Below are positions 27,849-36,256 of a stretch of DNA of 64,000 nucleotides, piece by piece. The notes below the pieces were generated by a model. It was not told where the DNA came from, made no database searches, and saw only the letters and a program-made list of their open reading frames with translations. Positions within the stretch are counted from its first letter, which is position 1. Each line of letters opens with the position of its first letter. Source of the DNA: Flaviflagellibacter sp963786225 (GTDB lineage Bacteria; Pseudomonadota; Alphaproteobacteria; Rhizobiales; Methylopilaceae); assembly GCA_963786225.1 (NCBI GenBank), contig CAWAYQ010000007.1, forward strand, positions 62,001 to 126,000, written 5' to 3'. The translations under genes were made by a program, and so were the position numbers.

Positions 27849-28868
27849 ATGCGCGTCTATTACGATCGTGATGCCGACCTCAATCTCATCAAGGGCAAGA
27901 AGGTCGCCATTATCGGCTACGGCTCCCAGGGCCGCGCCCATGCGCTGAACCTCAAGGAATCGGGCGTGAAGGACGTGGTCATCGGACTGCGTCCCGGCTC
28001 GACGACGGCCGCCAAGGTCGAGGCCGACGGCCTCAAGGTCATGTCGGTGGCCGATGCCGCCAAATGGGCCGACCTGATGATGATGGCGACGCCGGACGAG
28101 CTCCAGGCCGACATCTACAAGACCGACATCGCCCCGAACATCCGCGACGGCGCGGCTTTGGCTTTCGCGCACGGCCTCAACGTCCACTTCAACCTGATCG
28201 AGCCGAAGTCGACCGTCGACGTCATCATGATCGCGCCGAAGGGCCCGGGCCACACGGTGCGCGGCGAATACCAGAAGGGCGGCGGCGTGCCGTGCCTCGT
28301 CGCCGTTCACCAGAACGCCTCGGGCAACGCGCTCGAACTCGGCATCGCCTACGCCTCGGGCGTCGGCGGCGGCCGTTCGGGCATCATCGAGACGACGTTC
28401 CAGGAAGAGTGCGAGACCGATCTGTTCGGCGAACAGGTCGTGCTCTGCGGCGGCCTGGTCGAGCTGATCCGCGCCGGGTTCGAAACCCTGGTCGAGGCCG
28501 GCTACGCGCCGGAAATGGCCTATTTCGAATGCCTGCACGAAGTGAAGCTGATCGTCGACCTCATCTATGAGGGCGGCATCGCCAACATGAACTACTCGAT
28601 CTCGAACACCGCCGAATGGGGCGAATACGTCTCGGGCCCGCGCATCATTACGCCCGAAACCAAGGCCGAGATGAAGCGCGTCCTGGCCGACATCCAGACC
28701 GGCAAGTTCACCTCGGACTGGATGCAGGAATACAAGGGCGGCGCCGCCCGCTTCAAAGGCATCCGCCGCGTCAACGACCGCCACCAGATCGAAGAAGTCG
28801 GCGAGAAGCTGCGCGGCATGATGCCGTGGATCGGCAAGAACAAGCTGGTCGACAAGGCCCGCAACTGA
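27849..28868 (+). CDS. ilvC: Ketol-acid reductoisomerase
   Basis: NADPH- and magnesium-dependent second step of Val/Ile synthesis. The 339 residues are the class I (short) form. The Rossmann loop VAIIGYGSQGRAHALNLKES, the KGPGHTVRGEYQKGGGVPCL segment, the metal-binding FQEECETDLFGEQVVLCGG, and CLHEVKLIVDLIYEGGIANM are all present. GGGGAACCACA precedes the ATG. It lies 105 bp after ilvN and is likely in the same transcript. Intact, which fits its need for leucine and valine synthesis here. Confidence 0.97.
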   Translation: MRVYYDRDADLNLIKGKKVAIIGYGSQGRAHALNLKESGVKDVVIGLRPGSTTAAKVEADGLKVMSVADAAKWADLMMMATPDELQADIYKTDIAPNIRDGAALAFAHGLNVHFNLIEPKSTVDVIMIAPKGPGHTVRGEYQKGGGVPCLVAVHQNASGNALELGIAYASGVGGGRSGIIETTFQEECETDLFGEQVVLCGGLVELIRAGFETLVEAGYAPEMAYFECLHEVKLIVDLIYEGGIANMNYSISNTAEWGEYVSGPRIITPETKAEMKRVLADIQTGKFTSDWMQEYKGGAARFKGIRRVNDRHQIEEVGEKLRGMMPWIGKNKLVDKARN

Positions 28869-28911
28869 GTTCGCTCTGAACAAACAGCGTGTCCGTACTT
28901 TCCTCTCCCAA

Positions 28912-29008
28912 CCAAGTCGGATTATCCGACTTGGTCCAATTTCATGCCGAACTCGGGAACACCCGAGTTCGGTGCTTTGATGCTCAACTCGGCTAGAGCC
29001 GAGTTGAG
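28912..29008. repeat. Three short palindromes of the AACTCGG/AAGTCGG family
   Basis: Three perfect inverted repeats stand in a row after ilvC. At 28912-28934 CCAAGTCGGAT pairs with ATCCGACTTGG. At 28947-28972 CCGAACTCGGG pairs with CCCGAGTTCGG around AACA. At 28983-29008 CTCAACTCGGCT pairs with AGCCGAGTTGAG. Relatives occur at 29143, 33892, 33930, 34222 and 34259. They are not followed by T tracts, so simple terminators are unlikely. Confidence 0.75.
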
Positions 29009-29039
29009 TGCCGAGCGAGGTGAGGGGTATTTGACTCTC

Positions 29040-29125
29040 GATAGGCCCTTACCCCTCACCCCGCTCGAAGCCTGACGGCTTCAAGTCGCCCTCTCCCACA
29101 AGGGGGAGAGGGTAGGAGGCGCGGC
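29040..29125. repeat. Intergenic GGGAGAGG-type repeat element
   Basis: CCCTCACCCCGCTCGAAGCC, a small hairpin GAAGCC/GGCTTC, then CCCTCTCCCACAAGGGGGAG and AGGG. It has the same layout as the elements at 11,390 and 61,453. With the palindromes it fills the 345-bp gap between ilvC and pdxY; no protein is encoded there. Confidence 0.55.
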
Positions 29126-29142
29126 CTCGTTTCCTCTCCCGC

Positions 29143-29168
29143 CTGAACTCGGATGTTCCCGAGCTCAG
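29143..29168. repeat. Palindrome of the AACTCGG family (one mismatch)
   Basis: CTGAACTCGG and CCGAGCTCAG around a 6-nt loop, with one mismatch. Fourth member of the cluster between ilvC and pdxY. Confidence 0.6.
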
Positions 29169-29213
29169 CAGCGGCGATTGGCAGAACGGCCGGGGTGGCT
29201 TATGCGAAAGCCC

Positions 29214-30063
29214 ATGAACATCCTCTCCATTCAGTCCTGGGTCGCCTACGGCCATGTCGGCAATGCGTCGGCCATGTTTCCGATGCAGCGGCTCGGCCAC
29301 GAGGTCTGGGCGGTCAACACCGTCCAATTCTCCAACCACACCGGCTACGGCGCCTGGAAGGGCCAGGTCTTTTCCGGCGAGGCGATCCGCGATGTCGTCG
29401 ACGGCGTCGCCGAACGCGGCGTGCTCGGCACCTGCGACGGCGTCCTGTCGGGCTATATGGGCGATGCCTCGATCGGCGAGGCGGTGCTCGATGCCGCGGC
29501 GCGCGTGAAGGCGGCAAACCCGAACGCGCTCTATTGCTGCGATCCTGTGATCGGCGATGTCGGGCGCGGCGTGTTCGTGCGGCCGGGCATTCCCGAATTC
29601 ATGAAGGCGCGGACCGTGCCCGCCGCCGACATCATCACGCCCAATCATTTCGAGCTGGAACTGCTGGCGGGCATGGAAGCGAAGGACAATGCCTCGCTTG
29701 CGCGCGCGCTCGACGCCGTTCATGCGCTCGGCCCGAAAGTCGTCGTCGTCACCAGCCTGCACACCGAGGACACGCCTGCGGACGCGCTCGACATGCTGGT
29801 GTCGGATTCCACCGGGCGTTTTCGCGTACGTACGCCACTGCTGCCGGTGTCCGATCAACGGGGCAGGGGACGCGATCGCCGCTTTGTTCTTCGTGCATTA
29901 CCTCGAAACGAAAAGCGCGGCCGAAGCGCTCGCCCGCGCCGCGTCTTCCGTCTACGGCCTTCTGAAGCGCACCTCGGATGCGGGCTCCCGCGAAATCCTG
30001 TCGGTTGCCGCACAGGATGAATTCGTGACGCCGACCACACGCTTCGAGGCGCAGAAGCTGTGA
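29214..30063 (+). CDS. pdxY: Pyridoxal kinase (one frameshift)
   Basis: Ribokinase-fold enzyme phosphorylating pyridoxal in the PLP salvage route. MNILSIQSWVAYGHVGNASA, VNTVQFSNHTGYGAWKGQVF, the ATP region CDPVIGDVGRGVFV and NHFELELLAGM match PdxY. One extra C at 29851-29852 breaks the frame; without it the phosphate-binding loop reads SINGAGDAIAALFFVHYL, containing the catalytic Asp. The protein then ends in TTRFEAQKL. An ATG at 29202 in frame is an alternative start. Its stop overlaps the GTG just before the PhzF start, so pdxY, phzF-like and NUDIX genes form an operon. Confidence 0.92.
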
Positions 30064-30065
30064 CC

Positions 30066-30971
30066 ATGCTCCGCCGCTTTTTCACGCTCGACGTGTTCAC
30101 GAACACGCGCTTTTCCGGCAATCCGCTGGCGGTCGTGCTCGACAGCGAAGGGCTCGACACCGAAGCGATGCAGAAGATCGCGGGCGAGTTCAACCTGTCG
30201 GAGACGGTGTTCGTCCAGCCGCCGCAGGATCCGGTCAATCTCGCGCGTCTGCGGATTTTCACGCCCGGCGCCGAACTTCCCTTTGCCGGGCATCCGACCG
30301 TCGGCACCGCCATTCTCATCGCGCTGCAGAACGGCGCGCGCGTCGGCGAGGATCTCAATTTCGGCCTGGAGGAAGAGGTCGGGATCGTGCCGTGCACGGT
30401 GCGGCTGTCCTCCGCCGATCTCGGCCGCGCCCGGTTCGACCTGCCGAAACTGCCCTACAATGCCGGAGAGGCGGCCGGCGCGGAGGCCATCGCCGCCGCG
30501 CTTGGCCTGGACGTCGCGGACCTGAACTTCGACGCGCATGTGCCGTCGCGCTTCGGCGTCGGCGCGGCGTTTACATTGGTTCCGCTCGGATCCGGCGATG
30601 CGCTGGACCGCGCGGCGATCCGCGCCGAACACTGGAATCGGGCCTTCGGCGAGGATTCCCACAACGCGGCCTTCCTGTATGCACGCGGCGGCGTCGCGCC
30701 CGACGCCGCGTTCCAGGCGCGGATGTTCGCGCCCGGTATGGGCATCGGCGAGGACCCGGCCACGGGCTCGGCGGTCGCGAGCTTTGCCGGGGCGCTGATG
30801 GCGTTCGAGCCGCCGAAGGACGGGCGGCACACGCTCGTCGTCGAGCAGGGCCGCCAGATGGGCCGCCCGAGCCGCATCGTGCTCGGCATGGATGTCTGGA
30901 AGGGCGCGCTCGACACCGCGAGCGTCGGCGGCGAGGCGATTATCGTCTCCGAGGGGCATCTGCGCGCATGA
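30066..30971 (+). CDS. PhzF-family isomerase-like protein
   Basis: Protein of 301 residues with the diaminopimelate-epimerase-like two-lobed fold of the PhzF family. RRFFTLDVFTNTRFSGNPLA, the catalytic Glu in GEFNLSETVFV, FTPGAELPFAGHPTVGTA and GIGEDPATGSAVASFAG are the family hallmarks. Outside phenazine producers the substrate is unknown; no phenazine genes are nearby. A GTG at 30060 overlapping the pdxY stop is an alternative start. The stop overlaps the NUDIX ATG. Confidence 0.9.
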   Translation: MLRRFFTLDVFTNTRFSGNPLAVVLDSEGLDTEAMQKIAGEFNLSETVFVQPPQDPVNLARLRIFTPGAELPFAGHPTVGTAILIALQNGARVGEDLNFGLEEEVGIVPCTVRLSSADLGRARFDLPKLPYNAGEAAGAEAIAAALGLDVADLNFDAHVPSRFGVGAAFTLVPLGSGDALDRAAIRAEHWNRAFGEDSHNAAFLYARGGVAPDAAFQARMFAPGMGIGEDPATGSAVASFAGALMAFEPPKDGRHTLVVEQGRQMGRPSRIVLGMDVWKGALDTASVGGEAIIVSEGHLRA

Positions 30972-31690
30972 GCATTCTCAACCCGTCCGGACGCGCGCCG
31001 ATCCTCGGCGATGTGACGGAGTTCGATTGCCGCGTCACGGATGGCGGCTGGGCGTGGGCCGAGGCGAATGCCGACAAGATCGCGGCGCACTGGCTGGAGG
31101 CCGTGGCGCGGAAGCCCGATCTGTTCGACGGCGAGGTTCTGATCGCGACCGAAGTCGGCATCGAGAAATCGCACGTGGTCTCGGAACATGCCGTGATCCG
31201 CTATTCGGCTTTGACCTATTGGCGGCATCTCGGCTTTCCGCGCGCGGAGGCCTTCAACCTGTTCGGCGCCGGGATCGTCGTCACGCGCGACGGCGCGGTT
31301 CTGCTCGGCCGCATGGCCGCCCACACCGCCAATGCCGGCTTCACCTATTTCCCGTGCGGCACGCCCGATCCGGACGATGTCGTGGACGGCAAGCTCGATG
31401 TGGACGGCTCGATCGTCCGCGAGCTGGAAGAAGAAACCGGCCTTGCTGCGGCACTGCTTATTCCATCCGATCAGAAGTGGATTTCATGGGACGGGCCGCT
31501 GTTTGCCTGCGCCCGGCGCTACGATCTGGATCTGACCGCCGCCGAAGCCGAAACCATTGTGCGCGCGCATCTGGCGACGCAGGCCAAGCCCGAGCTTGAA
31601 AATGTGTTTTTCGTCCGCAGTTTGGATGATATTCCTAACTTGAACGTTCCGGTCTATGCTGTCGCGTTACTGGGGCAGGTTCTGGTTTAA
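30968..31690 (+). CDS. NUDIX hydrolase with a degenerate box
   Basis: Protein of 240 residues. The second half of the NUDIX box, RELEEETGL, is intact, but the expected upstream Gly and Glu are replaced (GKLDVDGSIV precedes it). The N-terminal domain (VEAVARKPDLFDGEVLIATE) resembles the long NUDIX proteins that act on nucleoside diphosphate derivatives. The substrate is unknown. The ATG overlaps the PhzF stop. The 3' end overlaps the convergent small secreted gene by 24 bp. Confidence 0.75.
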   Translation: MSILNPSGRAPILGDVTEFDCRVTDGGWAWAEANADKIAAHWLEAVARKPDLFDGEVLIATEVGIEKSHVVSEHAVIRYSALTYWRHLGFPRAEAFNLFGAGIVVTRDGAVLLGRMAAHTANAGFTYFPCGTPDPDDVVDGKLDVDGSIVRELEEETGLAAALLIPSDQKWISWDGPLFACARRYDLDLTAAEAETIVRAHLATQAKPELENVFFVRSLDDIPNLNVPVYAVALLGQVLV

Positions 31691-31957
31691 CCCCGCGGGA
31701 TAACCGTGCCGGACACGGACCGCGCGAACGGCGGCGCTGGCGGCCTGGTCCTGGCCGGCCTTGCAGAGCTTGCCGGCCTCGGCGAGTTCGCCATTGGCCT
31801 TGGTGTAGATCTCTTTCCCGATGAACCCGGTCTTGAGATCGCCGTCGATCAGCTTCTGGAAGCGGGCGACATCCTCTCCGCAGGCCGCATGGGCCGCGCC
31901 GGCCTGAAGGACGAAGGCCGCGATGGCGGCGAGGACGAGGGGGCACGAACGAGGCAT
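31667..31957 (-). CDS. Small secreted hypothetical protein, 96 aa
   Basis: Signal peptide MPRSCPLVLAAIAAFVLQAG cleaved after AHA, then ACGEDVARFQKLIDGDLKTG and EIYTKANGELAEAGKLCKAG, a small helical domain with two cysteines that could form a disulphide. It resembles periplasmic hypothetical proteins common in Rhizobiales, with no known role. It converges on the NUDIX gene with a 24-bp overlap. Confidence 0.7.
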   Translation of the reverse strand: MPRSCPLVLAAIAAFVLQAGAAHAACGEDVARFQKLIDGDLKTGFIGKEIYTKANGELAEAGKLCKAGQDQAASAAVRAVRVRHGYPAGLNQNLPQ

Positions 31958-32120
31958 AGCGAGAGAATCTCCGGAGGTTCCGGATTTTTGCCGCTCCCGC
32001 CAAAACTCCGCAAGTCTTGCCGGGCGCGCCCGAAAGGCGTATCACCCGGGCCTCTGCGGCTCACCTTTTGGTAAGAGGTCGAAGTCCACAGTGACGATAG
32101 GCGCAACCGGGAACGAGACC

Positions 32121-32216
32121 ATGCTGGTCCGCACCACGATCGACGATCAGACCGCACGGCGTTTCGCCGCCGGCGTCGCGCGCCTTCTTTCCGGGCTCCT
32201 TCTTAGCCGCCCCTGA
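32121..32216 (+). CDS. Candidate leu leader peptide (31 aa)
   Basis: Short frame starting MLVRTTIDDQTARRF and ending ARLLSGLLLSRP, with five Leu codons in the last ten sense codons, 87 bp upstream of leuA. GAACGAGA before the ATG is a weak ribosome site. CCCCTGA at 32210-32216, containing the stop, can pair with TCAGGGG at 32244-32250, a hairpin that stalled ribosomes would block. No clear T tract follows, so a terminator is not proven. It fits leucine-sensing attenuation but is weaker than the ilv leader. Nothing else is seen between 31,958 and 32,303. Confidence 0.55.
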   Translation: MLVRTTIDDQTARRFAAGVARLLSGLLLSRP

Positions 32217-32303
32217 TCGCCGGCCGGGCTTCTGCCTGGGCGCTCAGGGGACTTTGACCGCTCAGAAGACAAAACCCGAAATCAAGCCAAGGCAGATCCC
32301 GAG

Positions 32304-33859
32304 ATGAGCACTTCCGCAAACGGCGCCGACCGCGTCATCATTTTCGACACCACTTTGCGCGACGGCGAACAATCGCCCGGCGCCACCATGACCTTCGAGG
32401 AAAAGCTCGACGTCGCCGATCTCCTGGTCGCCATGGGAGTGGATGTCATCGAAGCCGGTTTTCCGATCGCTTCGGAGGGCGATTTCGAGAGCGTGCTGGA
32501 AATCGCCAAGCGTGTCCGGGGATTCGGTGATCTGCGGTCTCGCCCGCGCCCATTTCAAGGACATCGACCGCTGCGCCGAGGCTATCAAGCCGGCAAAGCG
32601 CGGCCGCATCCACACCTTCATCGGCACTTCGCCGCTGCACCGTAAGTACCAGATGCAGCTCGACGAGGAGCAGGTCTATGAGCGCGTCGTCGCCTCCGTG
32701 ACGCGCGCGCGCGGCTATACCGACGATGTCGAATGGTCGGCGATGGACGCGACGCGCACCGAGCCGGATTATCTGTGCCGCTGCGTCGAAGCCGCGATCA
32801 AGGCCGGCGCCACCACGATCAACCTGCCGGACACGGTCGGCTATTCCACGCCGGAAGAATATGCGGCCATGTTCCGCATGATGTTCGAGCGCGTGCCGGG
32901 CGCCGACACGGTGATTTTCTCCACCCATTGCCACGACGATCTCGGAATGGCGGTCGCGAATTCGCTGGCGGGCGTCAATGCCGGCGCGCGGCAGATCGAA
33001 TGCACGATCAACGGCCTCGGCGAGCGCGCGGGCAATGCGGCGCTGGAAGAGGTCGTGATGGCCATCAAGACGCGCGGCGACGTGCTGCCGTACACGACGG
33101 GCGTGGAGAGCACGATGCTGATGCGCGCGTCGAAGCTCATCTCGGCGGTGTCGGCGTTCCCGGTGCAGTACAACAAGGCGATCGTCGGCCGGAACGCCTT
33201 CGCGCATGAAAGCGGCATCCACCAGGACGGCATGCTGAAGAACGCCCAGACCTTCGAGATCATGACGCCCGAAAGCGTCGGCGTGAAAGCGACCTCGCTC
33301 GTCATGGGCAAGCATTCGGGCCGCCACGCCTTCAAGGAAAAGCTGAAGGAGCTGGGCTACCAGCTGGGCGAGAACGCGCATGCAGGACGCGTTCACGCGC
33401 TTCAAGGCGCTCGCCGACCGCAAGAAGAATGTCTACGACGAGGACATCGAGGCGCTGGTCGACAACGAGATCGCGCTGGCCGACGACCGGATCAAGGTCC
33501 TGTCGATGTCGGTCATCGCCGGCACCGCGGGCCCGCAATCTTCCACGATGACGCTCGACGTCGAGGGCGAGCACAAGACCGTGCAGGCGACCGGCAACGG
33601 CCCGGTGGACGCGATCTTCAACTCGATCAAGCTCATCGTGCCGAACGAGGCGGTGCTGGAACTCTACCAGGTCCACGCCGTGACCGAGGGCACCGACGCG
33701 CAGGCCGAAGTGTCCGTACGCCTGACCGAGAACGGCAAGACCGTGACGGGCCGGGCGGCGGACCCGGATACGCTTGTCGCGTCCGCGAAGGCCTATGTGG
33801 CGGCGCTGAACAAGCTCGTCATCAAGCGGAAGTCGACGGCGGCCCAGGCGGTGGCGTGA
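32304..33859 (+). CDS. leuA: 2-isopropylmalate synthase (two frameshifts)
   Basis: First committed step of leucine synthesis: 2-oxoisovalerate plus acetyl-CoA to 2-isopropylmalate. The TIM-barrel domain starts IIFDTTLRDGEQSPGATMTF and includes the metal ligands in FSTHCHDDLGMAVANSLAG and NGLGERAGNAALEEVVMA. The linker and LeuA regulatory domain follow (KHSGRHAFKEKLKELGY to LVASAKAYVAALNKL). One extra G in the run 32518-32521 and one extra C near 33,379 break the frame; removing both gives 517 residues, the normal length. Both breaks are single insertions. Confidence 0.95.
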
Positions 33860-33891
33860 ACTGAACCCTGTCTCCCGGACCGCGTGCAGCA

Positions 33892-33953
33892 CCCAACTCG
33901 GGCTTGCCCGAGTTGGGAATGTCGAATGCTCAACTCGGCTATAGCCGAGTTGA
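33892..33953. repeat. Two palindromes of the AACTCGG family downstream of leuA
   Basis: At 33892-33917 CCCAACTCGGGC pairs with GCCCGAGTTGGG around TT. At 33930-33953 TCAACTCGGCTA and TAGCCGAGTTGA form a perfect 24-bp palindrome. They begin 33 bp after leuA. The rest of 33,954-34,168 shows no supported gene. Confidence 0.75.
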
Positions 33954-34168
33954 TGTGCATCGCGTGATCCGGGACCCAGGATTGAATCGCGCCGCAGGCG
34001 CACCGAATTTCTGCAGCGTTCATAAAGAGGCGGCTGCGCCGCCACTTCGCTCCGGGGGTACGCGCTTCCGCGTGTCTCCGGTCGCCCACCTCAGCCTAAA
34101 GACGGCCTGTGGATTAATATTGATAAGTATTCTGAACTACCGCTTCTGATCCAGGGGCAGGGGATTGC

Positions 34169-34195
34169 AAAAGCCGCCCCAGGGGGCGGCTTTTT
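34169..34195 (+). terminator. Strong rho-independent terminator (bidirectional)
   Basis: AAAAGCCGCCCC and GGGCGGCTTTTT form a stem with a short AGG loop and T/A tracts on both sides, so it could act on either strand. It lies 310 bp after leuA and 209 bp before tctC. Confidence 0.88.
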
Positions 34196-34221
34196 CGTGC
34201 CAGGCTCTTCTCCTCTCCCCT

Positions 34222-34284
34222 GCTGAACTCGGGTGTTCCGAGTTCAGCTCTCTGGATGGCCAAGTCGGGTAAACCCGACTTGGC
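34222..34284. repeat. Two palindromes of the AACTCGG/AAGTCGG family
   Basis: At 34222-34248 GCTGAACTCGG pairs with CCGAGTTCAGC around a 5-nt loop. At 34259-34284 GCCAAGTCGGGT pairs with ACCCGACTTGGC around AA. Both CTC and GTC variants stand side by side, as they do after ilvC. Confidence 0.75.
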
Positions 34285-34403
34285 TCGGGAGAGGGAAGGA
34301 TGCACGATCCCCTTGTCAGACAACGCGGTTTGCCCAAAGATCATGTCAGAAGACGCAGACGGCTCTGCCGGATAGACGTCTCGACCAGGGAAGGAAACGA
34401 CAT

Positions 34404-35370
34404 ATGCGCAAGCTTCTCGCCGCCGCGCTGGGCGCCGCGATTTTCGCAACCCCCGCATTCGCCGAATATCCCGAGCGCGCCATCACCATGATCGTGCCGT
34501 TCTCGGCAGGCGGCCCGACCGATACCGTGACCCGCCTCGTCGCGGAGAGCATGAGCAAGGATCTCGGCCAGCAGATCGTGGTCGAAAATGTCGGCGGTGC
34601 CGGCGGCACGCTCGGCGCGGGCCGCGTGGCCCAGGCCGCGCCGGACGGCTACACGCTGCTGCTCCACCATATCGGCATGGCGACCTCCGCTTCGCTCTAC
34701 CGCAAGCTCGCCTACGATCCGCTCAACGCCTTCGATTATGTCGGCCTCGTCACCGACGTGCCGATGGTTCTCGTCGCCAAGCCCGATTTCGCCGGCGACC
34801 GACCTCAAGGGCCTGATCGACTATGTGAAGGCCAACAAGGACAAGGTGAACTACGCCAATGCCGGCATCGGCGCGGCCTCGCATCTCTGCGGCATGCTGT
34901 TCATGTCGGCGATCCAGACCAAGCTCACCGCCGTTCCCTACAAGGGCACGGGCCCGGCTCTGACCGACCTCATGGGCGGCCAGGTCGATCTGATGTGCGA
35001 CCAGACGACGAACACGACGAACCAGATCAAGGAAAAGAAGATCAAGGCCTACGCCACGACGAGCGCCAAGCGCCTCGACGCGCTGCCGGATGTGCCGACG
35101 GCGGAGGAGGGCGGCATGCCCGGCTTCCAGGTCGGCGTCTGGCACGGCATCTACGCGCCCAAGGGCACGCCGAAGCCCGCACTCGACAAGCTGACGGTCG
35201 CGCTGCAGAAGGCGCTGAAGGACCCGGTCGTCATCGAACGCTTCGCCTCGCTCGGCACCGTGCCGTCGAGCGCAGCCGAAGCAACCCCGGACGCGCTCAA
35301 GACGAAGCTGACCACCGAGATCGCGCGCTGGAAGCCGGTCATCCAGGCCGCAGGCGAATACGCCGACTAA
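34404..35370 (+). CDS. tctC: TTT-system periplasmic substrate-binding protein, TctC/Bug type, system 1 (one frameshift)
   Basis: Periplasmic binding protein of a tripartite tricarboxylate transporter. Signal peptide MRKLLAAALGAAIFATPAFA, then EYPERAITMIVPFSAGGPTD, the Bug-family ligand loop, IVVENVGGAGGTLGAGRVAQ and PYKGTGPALTDLMGGQVDLM. One extra C at about 34,800 separates the halves (AKPDFAGD then LKGLIDYVKANKDK). GGAAACGACAT precedes the ATG. Ligands of relatives are citrate, other carboxylates or aromatic acids; the ligand here is unknown. A UUCG-loop hairpin follows, before the membrane subunits. Confidence 0.9.
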
Positions 35371-35378
35371 GTGCTGAA

Positions 35379-35408
35379 ACACCGGCCCGCATTCGTGCGG
35401 GCCGGTGT
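35379..35408 (+). terminator. UUCG-loop hairpin between tctC and the downstream genes
   Basis: ACACCGGCCCGCA pairs with TGCGGGCCGGTGT over 13 bp around a TTCG tetraloop. Only GCTTC follows, so it is a weak terminator or an mRNA-stabilising element. It would favour high expression of the binding protein over the membrane subunits. Confidence 0.8.
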
Positions 35409-35423
35409 GCTTCAATCGCCAGG

Positions 35424-35804
35424 ATGAACACAAAGTCCCTCGCCGTCCGGCTGATCTATCCCGCTCTGTTCTTCGGGCTGTTCGCCGTGCTGCCCCTGGC
35501 GATCGCGCGTGAAGACAAATGCACGAACGGCGAGACCGCCTACATGATCGCCAAGCGTTTCACCTCCGAGCAGGCCGGCCTCAGCATGGAGGACGAGCCC
35601 GATTTTCCGTGGCAGGACCCAGGCATGGTCGCCTATCGCGGCGGCTGCAGCCACGAGATCCATTCCTGGTTCGACCGTACACAGGCGCAGATGCGCGAAC
35701 GCGTGCAATATTCCGCGCGCGTCCATTACGATGTCATCATGAACCATTGGTCGCTCGAGTCCTGGAAGGCGGACGCGGCCAAGCCCATCGGAGGCGCTTC
35801 GTGA
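35424..35804 (+). CDS. Secreted hypothetical protein inside the TTT operon, 126 aa
   Basis: N-terminal hydrophobic signal MNTKSLAVRLIYPALFFGLF, then REDKCTNGETAYMIAKRF, DFPWQDPGMVAYRGGCSHEI and ERVQYSARVHYDVIMNHWSL. Two cysteines in the mature part could pair. It begins 15 bp after the hairpin, and its stop overlaps the GTG of tctB (GTGA), so it is an operon member between tctC and tctB. I do not know a family. An unusual position suggests a role with the transporter. Confidence 0.65.
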   Translation: MNTKSLAVRLIYPALFFGLFAVLPLAIAREDKCTNGETAYMIAKRFTSEQAGLSMEDEPDFPWQDPGMVAYRGGCSHEIHSWFDRTQAQMRERVQYSARVHYDVIMNHWSLESWKADAAKPIGGAS

Positions 35805-36256
35805 CCGCAAACCGCAAAGACCTCATCTGCGGCCTCGTCTTCATCGTCATAGGGCTCTGGTTTGCCGTTGGCACAAAGGAACTGGAACTCGGCACCGCCA
35901 CCCGAATGGGGCCGGGTTATTTCCCGCTCGTCCTCGCCGGCCTTCTCGTCCTGATGGGCCTTCTCATCGCGTTCAAAAGTTTCGGTCGCCCGGACGAGCC
36001 GTTCGGCGACGTGCCGTGGCGGGGCATTTTCCTGATCCTGCCGGCCACGATCTTCTTCGGCTTCGCGGTGCGCGGCGTCGGCCTTGTCCCTGCGGTGTTC
36101 GTGGTGGCGCTCGCCTCGGCCTTCGCCTCGGTCAAGATGACCGTACCGCTCGCGTTCTTCCTGGCGGTTGCTCTCGCCGCTTTCTGTTCGGCGGTCTTCG
36201 TCTACGGGCTCGGTCTGCCCATTGAACTGTTCGGCCCCTGGGTGAGGTTCTGGTGA
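35801..36256 (+). CDS. tctB: TTT small membrane subunit TctB, system 1
   Basis: Four-helix inner-membrane subunit of 151 residues. Start GTG overlaps the upstream stop. RKDLICGLVFIVIGLWFAVG, then the TctB hallmark LGTATRMGPGYFPLVLAGLL, then WRGIFLILPATIFFGFAVRG and a C-terminal helix pair ending FVYGLGLPIELFGPW. It forms the permease with TctA. Its TGA overlaps the tctA ATG by one base. Intact. Confidence 0.92.
   Translation: MTANRKDLICGLVFIVIGLWFAVGTKELELGTATRMGPGYFPLVLAGLLVLMGLLIAFKSFGRPDEPFGDVPWRGIFLILPATIFFGFAVRGVGLVPAVFVVALASAFASVKMTVPLAFFLAVALAAFCSAVFVYGLGLPIELFGPWVRFW

Noticed and set aside
34080..34149. A barrel-protein remnant ending LNYRF just before a terminator
   Set aside because: Only the last few residues look barrel-like; the upstream sequence shows no similarity to the OMP copies, so the match could be chance.
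34233..35804. A 523-residue fusion of TctC with the secreted hypothetical protein
   Set aside because: It arises from the frameshift at about 34,800; the TctC sequence continues in another frame to 35,370 and the small protein has its own start at 35,424.
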